Source: Fen-1273 sp963748405 (GTDB lineage: Bacteria > Bacteroidota > Ignavibacteria > UBA10030 > UBA6906). From it: a DNA stretch of 64,000 nucleotides. The DNA is taken from positions 731,442 to 795,441 of the forward strand of contig CAVVIT010000005.1 in the NCBI GenBank assembly GCA_963748405.1, written 5' to 3'. The notes beneath the pieces are model-generated. The model saw only the letters and a program-made list of their open reading frames with translations, was not told the origin of the DNA and did no database searches. The translations under genes and the position numbers were made by a program. Below, one piece after another: positions 26,972 to 36,878 of the stretch; the stretch's first letter is position 1, and the number at the start of each line of letters is the position of its first letter.

Positions 26972-27432
26972 TGCAACCTCAAGCGGTTATCCGTGGCAAT
27001 CGTCTTTTATCATTACCCGTATCTACTTGCGCCCTTCACGATGGCCGTGACTTTCCCGCTCACAGCCAAGTCCTTGGCCTCACGGCGAGAACTGGTAGGC
27101 GATCAACTACCTTCCACCGGTTTCCCTTGTTTTACTACTGCATGGTACCGCCTTATGATTGCACTATCAATCCTCTCAACTGGACCGTGGGAATAATCTG
27201 TCATTTTTCCCCACTCGATGCCTTTTCTTTGTCTGGTCGTAGACATTCTTGCGTATCCCTATGCGTATCGCTAGGTTGATACAAATAGCATCGAGCTGAA
27301 TCTTGAGGGGACCGAGATCGCGAACCATAGGATTCGGAAAATGAAGGAAGTCTTTCGTTTCCCAGGAGCAGGCAAAAGCGATATAGACTCCCCTCTTTCG
27401 ACCGCCTGCCTTACACATTACGATATGAAAAC
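26972..27432. other. Divergent intergenic region between HerA-like and Mrr-like genes
   Basis: No convincing gene was seen in these 461 bases. It should hold the promoters of the minus-strand HerA operon and the plus-strand endonuclease gene. A weak 80-aa minus-strand frame (27176-27418) lacks recognisable features. Confidence 0.5.
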
Positions 27433-28386
27433 GTGAGTCAAATGCATCGAATCAAACCATCAGGCGTGCTTTTTATCAAGCTTGGCAAGAAAGGACACTG
27501 GGAAGAGGACTGCTTAACAAACGATCAAACATTACGCCTCGGCTTCAACCAAGCCAACTATAATGATTGCCGCGCGGGCAACTGGGAATCTGTGCACAAC
27601 TATTATGTTTCTTACTACAAGAAGAAGGGCAACTCAAAGCCCGAGCGAGACGCCAACTCAACGGTAAATGCTATCAGACGCTTTTTCGAAGAGGATAGCA
27701 AGACACTTTGGATAACTTTCTATTCCAACAGGATGTGGTGGTGTTTCGGTGAAAGAAAGGTCCACCTCCTTGAAGATGGAAGCAAGATTCGCAAAGTAAT
27801 TGGCAGGTGGAGCAGTAAAGACATATTCGGGAATGAATTACGAACCGAACGCCTAAGCGGCAAACTTCTCAAGACTCAAGGGTTTCGCGGCACGATCTGC
27901 AATGTCGAAGACTCGGAATACGCCCTAAATCGAATCAATGGAGAACGACCCAGGTATGTATTAGACGCAAATCGTTCACTCGTCAAATTGGAAAGAAGAC
28001 TGTATCCATTGTTCGGCAAACTTACCTGGCAAGACTTCGAGATTCTCGTGGACTTGGTTTTCCGTCAAGCCGGGTGGCAACGGGTTGGAGCTGTCGGGAA
28101 GACTACAAAGTTGCACGACTTGGACCTTATCGCGCCCGTTACTGGTGAAAGATCCCTTGTTCAGATAAAGTCATCCGCCAGTCGGAAGATATTTGAATCT
28201 TACTGCGACAAGTTTGACAATATGCTCGGATATGATAGGTTCTTCTTCATCGTTCACTCACCGAAAAAGGATCTGGCACGGTTGGATTTTCACCACGAAA
28301 AGATCAAGTTAGTGCGGCTAAAAGAACTATCTCATCTGACGGTCAAAAGTGGGCTTACAGAATGGCTTATCTCTAAAGCGTCATAA
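27433..28386 (+). CDS. Mrr-like restriction endonuclease
   Basis: This 317-aa protein combines an unknown N-terminal half, beginning near GVLFIKLGKKGHWEE, with a C-terminal Mrr-like PD-(D/E)XK domain: LTWQDFEILVDLVFRQAGWQ, then HDLDLIAPV and SLVQIKSSAS, which supply the D...QxK core. Such enzymes usually cut modified or foreign DNA, with the N-terminus reading the modification. The start is GTG 27433, or ATG 27442. It is transcribed away from the HerA-SbcDC operon and could be its nuclease partner or an independent defence gene. Confidence 0.82.
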   Translation: MSQMHRIKPSGVLFIKLGKKGHWEEDCLTNDQTLRLGFNQANYNDCRAGNWESVHNYYVSYYKKKGNSKPERDANSTVNAIRRFFEEDSKTLWITFYSNRMWWCFGERKVHLLEDGSKIRKVIGRWSSKDIFGNELRTERLSGKLLKTQGFRGTICNVEDSEYALNRINGERPRYVLDANRSLVKLERRLYPLFGKLTWQDFEILVDLVFRQAGWQRVGAVGKTTKLHDLDLIAPVTGERSLVQIKSSASRKIFESYCDKFDNMLGYDRFFFIVHSPKKDLARLDFHHEKIKLVRLKELSHLTVKSGLTEWLISKAS

Positions 28387-28539
28387 TGGTGGCTACTTCA
28401 AACCATTTCAGATGTACAGCAGCCACGCTCCTCATCCAGCCGAGGAGCGGTGTAACTTGCCCCTCGACACCGCATAAGTCGACGTTCTCATATCTCGCTC
28501 GAGGGAATATCCTTGCCGTCGACATAACAGGAGATTCAA

Positions 28540-29229
28540 ATGGATAAACTTAGACGATATATTCCGTCTCCTCGATTTATGGCCCTTTGTGCGGTACTTC
28601 CTTTCATCCTGTGCAGTTGCGAAAACAAAGTCAGCCAAGCAGATGAACTTGTCCAGAAAGCTCAGTACCAGCAAGCCATCGATTTACTAAGAGACGCTGA
28701 TAGTTCCAGCGTTGATGTGAGGAACCTTCTGCAGAAGGCCCATATTGGACTTCTCAAGCAAGCGATTCGGGACAAGCAGTATGAACAGGCAAGGCGGATT
28801 ATCGGAGACCTTCCATCAGCAATTCGAGCGTCACCAGAGGTTGCTGCTCTAAGCAAGAGCCTTCAAGAAGCTACGAAAGGGATTGTCGCAGGCATTTGGG
28901 ATGGCAATAACGCTTCTAGCCGGAAAACCTTGATAGCCATGGAACTCAAAGCTCTCACCTCATCCAGTTTCAACGGTACATTGGATTTCAAGGGCGAGCC
29001 TTGGGATGGGTATCAGCGACTTATCATCGAAAATGGTGTATTCGACGGTCAACAGCTTTCTGGGCAGCTATTCGTTCTCAAAATCCGAGCAGGTCGGGCA
29101 TACAAAGGTGCTCAACTCCAAATGAGTGGCACAATTGACAAGGATACGATGCGACTGACCCTTGATCTTAACCCCTATCTCATTCCATCTCAAAGCACGA
29201 ACTGGATTCTCGTAAGACCAAAGAAATGA
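28540..29229 (+). CDS. Lipoprotein with TPR-like repeats
   Basis: A 229-aa protein has a signal peptide ending in the lipobox-like FILCSC. A TPR-like helical region follows (AQYQQAIDLLRDAD, DKQYEQARRIIGDLP), then a beta-rich C-terminal half (FNGTLDFKGEPWDGYQRLI). A good ribosome site (AGGAGATTC) precedes ATG 28540. It is probably an outer-membrane or periplasmic lipoprotein of unknown function and stands alone next to the defence genes. Confidence 0.8.
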   Translation: MDKLRRYIPSPRFMALCAVLPFILCSCENKVSQADELVQKAQYQQAIDLLRDADSSSVDVRNLLQKAHIGLLKQAIRDKQYEQARRIIGDLPSAIRASPEVAALSKSLQEATKGIVAGIWDGNNASSRKTLIAMELKALTSSSFNGTLDFKGEPWDGYQRLIIENGVFDGQQLSGQLFVLKIRAGRAYKGAQLQMSGTIDKDTMRLTLDLNPYLIPSQSTNWILVRPKK

Positions 29230-29393
29230 CAATGTCCTGAACCCGTCACTGCTTCAGATTGCGATTGTGGTTCTACGCTCTTTCACTCTGACACGTACAA
29301 ACGTGCATCAACGGATGCTATCGCTCAACATTGCAACAGATGAGGAACACTCGTGGCCCTCCCTGGGGCGTATACTGGCGACGGCTCTTATGT

Positions 29394-29779
29394 CTAAGTT
29401 CGCACTATTACATCGTGAAACTTTTCAAGAATCAATTCCTTTCGTGCGGCGATGAAGCCCTCATAGTTTTCGAGTTTCAGGAGATTTCGGTCCATTGGAA
29501 TTAGATGTAATTCAAAATACTCTCTATCCTTATCCGCAAACCATTCTTCTGGGAGCTTATCCCCCTTTGCTCCAGTTCGATTCTCGTCATGCGTGAGAAG
29601 CATTAAATTAGCAATTTGATCGCGGTCCTGAACTTTATACTTCATTATATTTCTGATTCCCGTTTCAGGATTTACTATTTTGACTTTTTTCAGCTGTGAT
29701 TGAGGGAAGATATGATCCTCATTCGGAAGGTTGTCCTTAAATGCCGGGCAGTAGTTGAATTTCTTATACCAGTGGTTGA
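29394..29779 (-). pseudogene. C-terminal HNH part of an IS21-split GmrSD-like gene
   Basis: This fragment encodes the C-terminal DUF1524/HNH nuclease part of a DUF262-DUF1524 protein: NHWYKKFNYCPAF, the HNH core LPNEDHIFPQSQLKK, then QIANLMLLTHDENR. Joining it to the fragment at 32459-33757 across one copy of GTTGA restores a single 559-aa frame, with LLFN followed directly by HWYKKF. GmrSD-type enzymes cut glucosylated or otherwise modified phage DNA. The IS21 insertion separates the nuclease from its DUF262 domain, so the gene is presumably dead. Confidence 0.9.
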
Positions 29780-29829
29780 TGTCGAGGACCACGTATATTC
29801 CCCACTATAGAAGACTGTAGGGCCAGCTG

Positions 29830-29935
29830 ATTCCCCAGTTCCGGGGTCAGATGATTCCTCAGTCCCAGGGCCAGGTCATTCCCCAGTTCCGGGGTCAGAT
29901 CATTCCCCAGTTCCAGGGCCAGATGATTTCCCACC
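29830..29935. repeat. Tandem internal repeats in the IS21 left end
   Basis: About four copies of a unit resembling TTCCCCAGTTCCGGGGTCAG lie in tandem just inside the left end, and related units appear at the right end. IS21 elements use such multiple repeats to bind IstA. Confidence 0.75.
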
Positions 29936-30024
29936 CACGGTTGGCTTCCATTCACTTCGAACCATAGCTTGTATCCCTGAACGAATCAGGCGCTTTTCAA
30001 CAGCCTTCGGGGAAATCACAAGCT

Positions 30025-31623
30025 ATGGCATTCAAAAGGGTGCAAACCGTGCAAATTTGGGAGATACTTCGTCGTTGGAGCGACAAACAGTCCACTAGCA
30101 CAATCGCCGCGTCAGTCGAGTGCGACCGGAAAACCGTCCGGTCCTATATCGAGATGGCCCGGAGATTGGGCATCACCTCAGAGGCCATCGTTCCGGAGCG
30201 AAAAGAGGAGCTGATGCCCCGTCTTCAGGAAGCTGCCGAACGGATGCACTGCAAAGCCACCAGTCAGTTGCTCCTTGAGCCCTTTGTCGATGAGATCCTC
30301 TCGCTGATCAATAACCGGCAGAATCCTCTGAAGCCCAAGACAGCGTTCGAAGTCATCCTGATCAGATACGACCTCGGGGGAAAGGTCAGCTACTCGACAT
30401 TCAAACGTCTTGCACGGGCTCGGCAACTCGTCCCCGATGGAAAGCGCACGACGTGCCGGATCGAGACACCGCCGGCTCAGCAGATCCAGTTGGATTACGG
30501 AAAAATGGGTCTGCACTGGGATCCGCTGGAAAAACGGCGCAGGGCCCTGTACGCCTTCATCGGCACGCTCTCCTTCAGCCGTCACAAGTTTGTGCAGTTT
30601 GTCTACAGCCAGAACCAACAGAGCTTCACGCAGAGCCACGTCGATATGTTCACCTGGTTCGGCGGCGTCACCCGGGTCCTGACCCTGGACAATCTGAAGG
30701 ACGGGGTACTGAAGCCCGATGTCTATGACCCGATCATTAACCGGTCCTATGCCGATCTGGCCGAGTTCTACAAGACGTTTATCGATCCATGCCGCATTGC
30801 CGCACCCCAGGACAAAGGGAAGGTCGAACGCGACGTGCCGACGGTGCGCGAGTTTTACCGGAAAACCATCACTCTGTACCCTTCGGCGTCAATCGGCGAT
30901 CTCAATGGTTATGCCCGGGAGTGGCTCGTCAACGAATACGGCGCCCGGCCCCACGGCAGCACAGGGGAGCCCCCCTATGCGCTGTACACCAACTATGAGC
31001 GCCCGGTGTTAAGCCCCCTGCCTGTCGATCCGTTCACCGTGGCACTGTGGAAGCAGGCGGTCGTGCATCCCGATCACTTCATCCAGGTCGACGGGTACCG
31101 GTTCAACCTTTCCACCGAGTACATCGGGAAAACGGTCCAGGTGATGATTACGCCCAAGCAGGCAAAGATCTTTTACCAGGATCAGCTGATCAAAACCCGC
31201 ACCCTGACGAAGGAAAAAGTGTATATCGACTGGGAGGACTTCCCCTCAACTGTCGAGTTCGCCCTCTCGGAAGAGACTCCTCGCCGGCTCATCAGGAAAG
31301 CCCGCGAAACGGGCGGCAAGGCGTTCGAAGAACTGGTCATTGGTCTCTTAAGCGTGCCCGGCTTCTCGTACCTGCGCCGCGCGATTGGACTGCGCGAGCT
31401 CGTCAAGGGATATCGCTTCGAGGTGGTCGAGGCCGCCGCAACCGTCGCCCTTACACTGGACAAACCCATTACCACGCATCTGTTCAAGCACATGCTCGAG
31501 TCCCTGCGCAAACAGGAGGATGACGCAGCCCTGGTTGAGGGCCTCCCGCTCTCTGAACAGACCGAGAGCTTTATGCGCTCCGCCGACTACTTCCTCCGGG
31601 AAGGAGCGCGCGCCAGTGGCTAA
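30025..31623 (+). CDS. istA: IS21 transposase IstA
   Basis: This 532-aa IstA-type DDE transposase has an N-terminal helix-turn-helix (STSTIAASVECDRKTVRSYI). The catalytic core follows (QQIQLDYGKMGLHW, VTRVLTLDNLKDGVL, and PQDKGKVERDVPTVREFY, covering the D, D, E region), then a Mu-transposase-like C-terminal beta-barrel (HPDHFIQVDGYRFNLSTEYI). It cuts and joins IS ends. Its stop overlaps the istB GTG start. Confidence 0.93.
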   Translation: MAFKRVQTVQIWEILRRWSDKQSTSTIAASVECDRKTVRSYIEMARRLGITSEAIVPERKEELMPRLQEAAERMHCKATSQLLLEPFVDEILSLINNRQNPLKPKTAFEVILIRYDLGGKVSYSTFKRLARARQLVPDGKRTTCRIETPPAQQIQLDYGKMGLHWDPLEKRRRALYAFIGTLSFSRHKFVQFVYSQNQQSFTQSHVDMFTWFGGVTRVLTLDNLKDGVLKPDVYDPIINRSYADLAEFYKTFIDPCRIAAPQDKGKVERDVPTVREFYRKTITLYPSASIGDLNGYAREWLVNEYGARPHGSTGEPPYALYTNYERPVLSPLPVDPFTVALWKQAVVHPDHFIQVDGYRFNLSTEYIGKTVQVMITPKQAKIFYQDQLIKTRTLTKEKVYIDWEDFPSTVEFALSEETPRRLIRKARETGGKAFEELVIGLLSVPGFSYLRRAIGLRELVKGYRFEVVEAAATVALTLDKPITTHLFKHMLESLRKQEDDAALVEGLPLSEQTESFMRSADYFLREGARASG

Positions 31624-32386
31624 TACCGCCGATCTCTCCTCTCAACTCCGGTCACTGAAGCTCTCCGGGATCCTCGACACTCTGGATCTGCGGCTCCAGG
31701 AGGCCGAACAGGGCCAGCTCTCGCTCACCGAGCTGCTGACGATGCTCTTCTCGGACGAACTCGAAGCCCGGCAGAATCGAAAACTCGCCCGCCTGATCAA
31801 ACACGCCCACCTGGACGCGGGCCAGACGCTGGAAACGTTCGACTTCAACATTGCCGTCTCCGCCAGCCGGCCGCAGATCCGCGATCTTGCTACCTGCCGG
31901 TACATCCAGCGAGCCGAAAATGTCTTCTTCCTCGGGCCCACCGGGACAGGGAAGACGCATCTGGCTCGCGCCTTGTCCCACGCCGCCTGCCGACGCTACC
32001 TGTCTGTGGAGTTTTATAAGTTCGGTGAACTCTTCAGTGCGCTCGCCAAGGCCGATCTTACCGGCTCGGCAGACCGAATGCTCAGAGCGATCTGCCGGAG
32101 TGATCTGGTCGTCCTGGACGAGTTTGCCTTCAAACGCCTCGACCAGAAGGCTGCAGAATGGCTATACATGATCGTCGACAGCCGCTACTCGACCGGATCC
32201 ATCATCCTGACGAGCAATCGATCCTTTGACGACTGGTTAGCCATCTTCCCCGACAAAGTCATGGCCAATGCCGTCATGGACCGTCTCGCCCACAATGCAC
32301 ACCAGATCGTTCTCAAAGGAGAATCGTACAGAAAGAAAAAAGGTCTGAAATCTGAACCGCTCAAGGAGAAAAACATGGCCGAATAA
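31616..32386 (+). CDS. istB: IS21 helper ATPase IstB
   Basis: This 256-aa AAA+ protein selects targets for IstA. Walker A is FLGPTGTGKTHLARAL and Walker B is LVVLDEFAFKR. The start is GTG 31616, eight bases inside istA with GGAAGGAG upstream. An open frame reaching further upstream is a shadow of istA. Confidence 0.92.
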   Translation: MANTADLSSQLRSLKLSGILDTLDLRLQEAEQGQLSLTELLTMLFSDELEARQNRKLARLIKHAHLDAGQTLETFDFNIAVSASRPQIRDLATCRYIQRAENVFFLGPTGTGKTHLARALSHAACRRYLSVEFYKFGELFSALAKADLTGSADRMLRAICRSDLVVLDEFAFKRLDQKAAEWLYMIVDSRYSTGSIILTSNRSFDDWLAIFPDKVMANAVMDRLAHNAHQIVLKGESYRKKKGLKSEPLKEKNMAE

Positions 32387-32458
32387 GCAACCGCTCACCC
32401 AACCAAAGGGTGGGGAATACTTTGAACCTCAAACTGGGGAATTACGCGGCCCTTGACA

Positions 32459-33757
32459 GTTGAACAGAAGATGGATAATCGGGGATCCATAGTATTGATC
32501 GAGTATCGTCTCTTTAGTGACTTCGAGGCTTCTGTTTTCGGTTCTAATCACTCCGAATATTTCTCTTAGGTTGAAATCGTTATCGTCTTCTATCTTTCTG
32601 TTAATGCTGTCAATTAGCACATCGGGGCTGCCACTAAATGACGCCCCCAAAAGGGTTCGCAGGATATAGTCATCCAGCCCACTAACGCCTTCCCATTTCA
32701 ATTTGTAATGATACCTGAAATAGATCAACGGGATCAAACCTAGATATGAAGGCAACGCCTTGTCACTTCTGATGTATGTCTTCTCCAACAGCGCATCCCG
32801 GACTGCTTTAATTGCATCCGAAATCTGATCCCATTTGTCCACAATCTCATCTCTTGTCGCTGAGTCTCTGAGTTTCCTTACCTCATATGCCGCGCCTTTA
32901 TTCAGAAGCGTGAGACAGGTTTTGATCACAAAATCCCGTGTGAAGCCGTACCCCCCCTCATTTAGTTCTGTGGTCAAATCCTCGATCTCCTCATATGCGG
33001 AGTCCCAGCTAACTGTGAGAAGAGAGAAAAGGAGATCGGACTTGCCAAGCGGTGTGCCCGCAGCGTTGGCTCTGATGAAGACCTCCACGACATCGTCTTC
33101 TGTGTATAAACTAGGATATTCGATGCTATCTACCTCCTGGTAGACGATGTTCTCTTCAGTACAAAAGATTCTACTAATCTTTGCGACATTATCCTCGACG
33201 CGTTCTCTTTGGGACCCGCTAAGCGTTTGCCCGGAACTGCCTATGAGGTCGCGAGAGAGCCTGGAAGTTTCATTTCTCGCAAAGACTAAGTCCTTGAACT
33301 TTACAAGTGGCCACATTGCCTCCAAAGGGCTCAAGAATTTGAACTTGTATCTTATTTCATCTGGCAACGTAACGTCTCCACTGAGCATATCGAAGTATAG
33401 TTCCCTTCGATCGAAACTTCCCTTAAGCCCTATGAAGAGACTCTGAAGTCGCTGTTGACCATCAAGAACGAGATACTTCTGTTTGTCATCGGCTGGCATG
33501 AATAATGTCGTCAGACTCATCTCCAATAGATAGTTATCCACGAATTTGCGGTATCGAATACTCGTTTTACATTTCCATGCAAGGAGAGAGCCAATTGGAT
33601 ATTCACGCATCACAGAATCGTATAGCTTGGTGATCTTATCCTCCTTCCAGACGAAGCTACGTTGAATATTGGGGAGCCAGAAACCGCCGGACTGATTTTC
33701 ATCGTTTAAGTATCCAACGAACTTTCTAATGCTCTCTCGAACGTATCTCATTCTCAC
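32459..33757 (-). pseudogene. N-terminal DUF262 part of an IS21-split GmrSD-like gene
   Basis: The DUF262 nucleotide-binding domain of a GmrSD-like modification-dependent restriction enzyme: FWLPNIQRSFVWKEDKITKL, YPIGSLLAWK, and the hallmark YLVLDGQQRLQSLF. The first 433 residues are followed by IS21 sequence and a premature stop near 32429. The HNH part lies beyond the element at 29394-29779. Both halves are otherwise clean, so decay began with the insertion. Confidence 0.9.
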
Positions 33758-33948
33758 CCTCGTGCAATTGATTTTACAACCAGGAACCAGCTCCGTATTC
33801 TGTAAGCGCAGAAAATAGGCCCAGGCGCGATGCTATTTCCTGGAGCGGTCAGCGTGACCATTGAACACTCTCTAGACGAAAAGGCAGAAGCCCCTTTGAA
33901 TGCCACGACATTTCAGTTAATGTCGTGAGGTTACTTTTTGTGAATGTC

Positions 33949-35235
33949 TTATCTTGACTGGTTAAGTTGATATTTCCTCCATTCCTCTCCCACTCGTACA
34001 TTGGCTATCCTGTGATGGATCTCTCCAATCTCGTCGTAGGAACAAGGAATCAGAGATTGACCCTGAATGGTAATGAGACCCCATTTAGAACCGATTCTTA
34101 TTCCGAGGTAATTCACAGAACTAAATTCCGCGAAACAAGTGAGAGAATCATATTGTGGCTTGACGAAAGCACTCTTGATCAAATCACCAATCTGACTAAT
34201 ATGAACGAATCCATACTTTCCATCTTGGCGGAGGCGATAATTCACTTTGTGGTCAACCCCGCATTCGTCGAGGTCAACAATCTCGTCCATTTCCGGTTTC
34301 ACAATCTCAGCAACGGCTCCCTTTTCAACCATAGCGATTATTCCGTACCGCGGACCGACTTGGACAATTTCATCGTTAATACTGTCGTACTTTGGACTAA
34401 GCACGATCTTTCCAACAGAATTGACCAAGCCCCATTTGGCATTCTGGGTATATGTGAAGCGGTAACAACCAAAAGGACTCGGTTCCAGATCAGCGAATAG
34501 CACTTGGGTCCGGAGAATTCCCTTCGCCATCCCCTCCAATTGCGAATCGAAGATCGCCCACAGATTGTTTTGCTTAACTAACCCAGTCCACCTTCTTTCT
34601 TGATCGTCCCCCCGAGTACCGGTTGGAAACCGAATATCATCATAGCTGCACGGAAGAATGTTCATCTTCCTTTCCAAGGAGTACATACCCCACTTGTGAT
34701 CACGTTCCACCCAAACGATTCTTGTTGGCTGGTAGAGCATATGGCCATTGACACCGTCATATGCGGCTGGAATAAACCCGATGCTGTCGTACTCGGCCGC
34801 AAGAGACGAATGGGAGTCTACACTTAGGCAGCCTCTTTTCGTTCCAATTCTCGTTATGACCATTGCCTCATATTTGTAAAATGTAAAACCCTCGTATTCA
34901 GCTTTAACGGCCTCCTTTCCAGTTTCCGCATCGACAAGCCCCCACTTTCCCTTCATCTTGAATGGAAGGACTACAGTCCATGCTTGTTCTTGCGCGGCCT
35001 CACAGTATATCGAATCGTAGATCGGGTGAATAAGTTCTTTCCCGAAGCGCAGAATGCCCCATTTGTGGTTCGAGACCACAACGGCCAAGTCATCTCCTAC
35101 TTTTATTTCACGATCGTATGTTGGGAGCTCTTGGCAAATAGCAGGTGAAACCACGAGTATGGAAAAAAGGGAAATCAGCCCGATATATCCATTTGCACTC
35201 GGAAAACATAGGAATCCTTGACTTGAGTTTATCAT
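33949..35235 (-). CDS. Secreted WG-repeat protein
   Basis: This 428-aa protein has a signal peptide (LISLFSILVVSPAICQ) followed by about eight WG-type repeats, each with K-[WY]-G-[IL]: KWGILRFG, KWGLVDAETG, KWGMYSL, KWGLVNSVGKIVLSPKYDSI, KYGFVHIS and KWGLITIQGQSLIPCSYDE. WG proteins are beta-repeat scaffolds of unknown function, common in Bacteroidota. It starts a minus-strand run of envelope genes. Confidence 0.85.
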   Translation of the reverse strand: MINSSQGFLCFPSANGYIGLISLFSILVVSPAICQELPTYDREIKVGDDLAVVVSNHKWGILRFGKELIHPIYDSIYCEAAQEQAWTVVLPFKMKGKWGLVDAETGKEAVKAEYEGFTFYKYEAMVITRIGTKRGCLSVDSHSSLAAEYDSIGFIPAAYDGVNGHMLYQPTRIVWVERDHKWGMYSLERKMNILPCSYDDIRFPTGTRGDDQERRWTGLVKQNNLWAIFDSQLEGMAKGILRTQVLFADLEPSPFGCYRFTYTQNAKWGLVNSVGKIVLSPKYDSINDEIVQVGPRYGIIAMVEKGAVAEIVKPEMDEIVDLDECGVDHKVNYRLRQDGKYGFVHISQIGDLIKSAFVKPQYDSLTCFAEFSSVNYLGIRIGSKWGLITIQGQSLIPCSYDEIGEIHHRIANVRVGEEWRKYQLNQSR

Positions 35236-35453
35236 TACGACCTCTCTTTTGAGACCCGCTTCGTTGATTTTGAGGACATAGGCTATAACCCGGTGAATTG
35301 TTGTAGTGGGTCACCTCTTTTCCTTTGATTTAGGGCCAACGAACCAGTACCTCCGACCTAAGGGATGTTTCTGTGACCCAACTCATCTTCGAGGATGCAA
35401 CGTGTCAATCGATAACCTGGGTCAATTCAACTGATGGTCATGGTGTTCATGAT

Positions 35454-36119
35454 TCAGTTAACCTTCTGGCCATCTTCGTTCCAGCGCATCGAGGGTCCTT
35501 GCGGACTACCTCGAACATAATCGTTCTCCCATGACTTCACACCATTTTCGTACCACGAGATCCAATGGCCCTCCCAATAATAATCTTCGCTAAGAACACC
35601 TTCTGATTGTTTCTTGCCGTTCGGGTACCAATAAACAATATGGCAAAGCCTCCCGTTGTCGGTGTAATCGCGGTCATCAAGCTTCTTGCCATCTTCTGAC
35701 CACTCAGCCCAGTGCCCTTGTTTGTGATTATGCAAATATTCGCCTTCTGATCTTATCTTGTCGTTTACCGAGTAAGTCCATCTTCCTGTTTTCGTGTCAT
35801 CAACGTAATCACCTTCGGAACGCTCTTCCCACTTTGCAGTTATTGGGATATTCATAATACGATTACCGTTGTCCTTCTTTACCCATTCAATCCAATGTCC
35901 TTGCTTTGCACCCTTAGAATATTCACCAGTGGATCTTTCCTGGCCGACCTCATTCCAACTGTCATATTTACCATCCATTGCGATTTTCTCTGGTGCAATG
36001 TATATCGTGTAATATCGTTCTTTCACTTGCCCATTCGGATACGTCGTTTCCTTTTTCTCCCTACCACTGCACCCGATGAAAGCAATCAAAAGCCAGAGAA
36101 GAAGGAGTATTCGTTTCAT
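35454..36119 (-). CDS. MORN/YwqK-like repeat lipoprotein
   Basis: This 221-aa lipoprotein has the lipobox LIAFIGCSG. It then carries MORN/YwqK-like repeats such as TYPNGQVKERYY, SKGAKQGHWIEW, YLHNHKQGHWAEWSEDGKKL, YWYPNGKKQSEGVL and WYENGVKSW. These repeats form beta-hairpin strips and occur in many surface and antitoxin-like proteins. The ribosome site is weak. It lies between the WG-repeat and zinc-ribbon genes. Confidence 0.85.
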   Translation of the reverse strand: MKRILLLLWLLIAFIGCSGREKKETTYPNGQVKERYYTIYIAPEKIAMDGKYDSWNEVGQERSTGEYSKGAKQGHWIEWVKKDNGNRIMNIPITAKWEERSEGDYVDDTKTGRWTYSVNDKIRSEGEYLHNHKQGHWAEWSEDGKKLDDRDYTDNGRLCHIVYWYPNGKKQSEGVLSEDYYWEGHWISWYENGVKSWENDYVRGSPQGPSMRWNEDGQKVN

Positions 36120-36212
36120 TTTGATCTCCCAGAAGTCTATTGACGACCTAAATTACACCGTGCGCTTTATCAGCCCTCTCGACTCCTATGTGGGAGTCCT
36201 CCAGCGAGAATC

Positions 36213-36857
36213 TTAGTGGAGACTACGAACTAATAAGCCCGAATCCATGTCAATCGGCTTCAGTATGAAAGTGTAGGCCGTTGACTCGGTAAAGAACATA
36301 ACTACCATGTGCATTCCGTTAAGATCATCAACCCCTTCCCAAGTGTGGCTCCCCGTCGACCATCCCGGCATTTCAGGCAATTTCTTTAGAGAATGAATTG
36401 TGGAGGTCCTACCCTTGATGTTGTGGAAACAGATCTCATCGTTACTTTGATTAATATCAATCCAACTTTGACTGCCTTCTCTCGTGGGAGCAATGGGGAA
36501 GATGCCTTGATTGAATTCTTTCATGGAGATATTTACCGCGTCCCAGGCGACAAAGTGTCCGTCTCCTGGTAGGGCAGTGCCTAGGTGCCCTTTTGCAATC
36601 ATGCCAATAAGGATTAGTGCTCCTGCTACGATCATGTAGAGCACGACGATCACTCGATTGGATATTGTCTTGGCCAACAGCTTGGAGGCAATCGTCGATG
36701 GAGGCTCATTGATTCCATTTCCGCTCGACACTGAAAGAGATCTCTCTGCAGCCGGCAGAAATGCCTTCGGCGATGATGGACGCAATTCGGAACCGCAATA
36801 ATGGCAAGTGATCGTTTCATCTTCAATCTCTTCAGCACAATAAGGACATTTCTTCAT
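36213..36857 (-). CDS. Zinc-ribbon membrane protein
   Basis: A 214-aa protein starts with the zinc ribbon MKKCPYCAEEIEDETITCHY (two CxxC pairs). It has a single membrane helix (VIVVLYMIVAGALILIGMI), then a soluble C-terminal domain with no recognised family. The ribbon should face the cytoplasm and the C-terminal domain the periplasm. It lies 21 bases after a second protein with the same ribbon, and the pair look like a two-gene unit. Confidence 0.8.
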   Translation of the reverse strand: MKKCPYCAEEIEDETITCHYCGSELRPSSPKAFLPAAERSLSVSSGNGINEPPSTIASKLLAKTISNRVIVVLYMIVAGALILIGMIAKGHLGTALPGDGHFVAWDAVNISMKEFNQGIFPIAPTREGSQSWIDINQSNDEICFHNIKGRTSTIHSLKKLPEMPGWSTGSHTWEGVDDLNGMHMVVMFFTESTAYTFILKPIDMDSGLLVRSLH

Positions 36858-36878
36858 TTAGGTGTCCTTCTGATAAAT

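Larger units (their letters stand above)
29780..32458 (+). mobile_element. IS21-family insertion sequence
   Basis: A 2679-bp element with istA and istB. The left end reads TGTCGAGGACCACGTATATT and the right end, reversed, reads TGTCAAGGGCCGCGTAATT, so the ends match as inverted repeats with a few differences. The target duplication is GTTGA (29775-29779 and 32459-32463). Several CCCCAGTT-type repeats just inside the ends are typical of IS21 transposase binding sites. The insertion looks recent, because the split host gene rejoins in frame. Confidence 0.92.

Noticed and set aside
29830..29935. Possible CRISPR-like repeat array
   Set aside because: The repeats are contiguous and lie in the IS21 end; there are no spacers.
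30178..30639. Minus-strand frames inside istA
   Set aside because: Shadow frames of a well-supported transposase gene.
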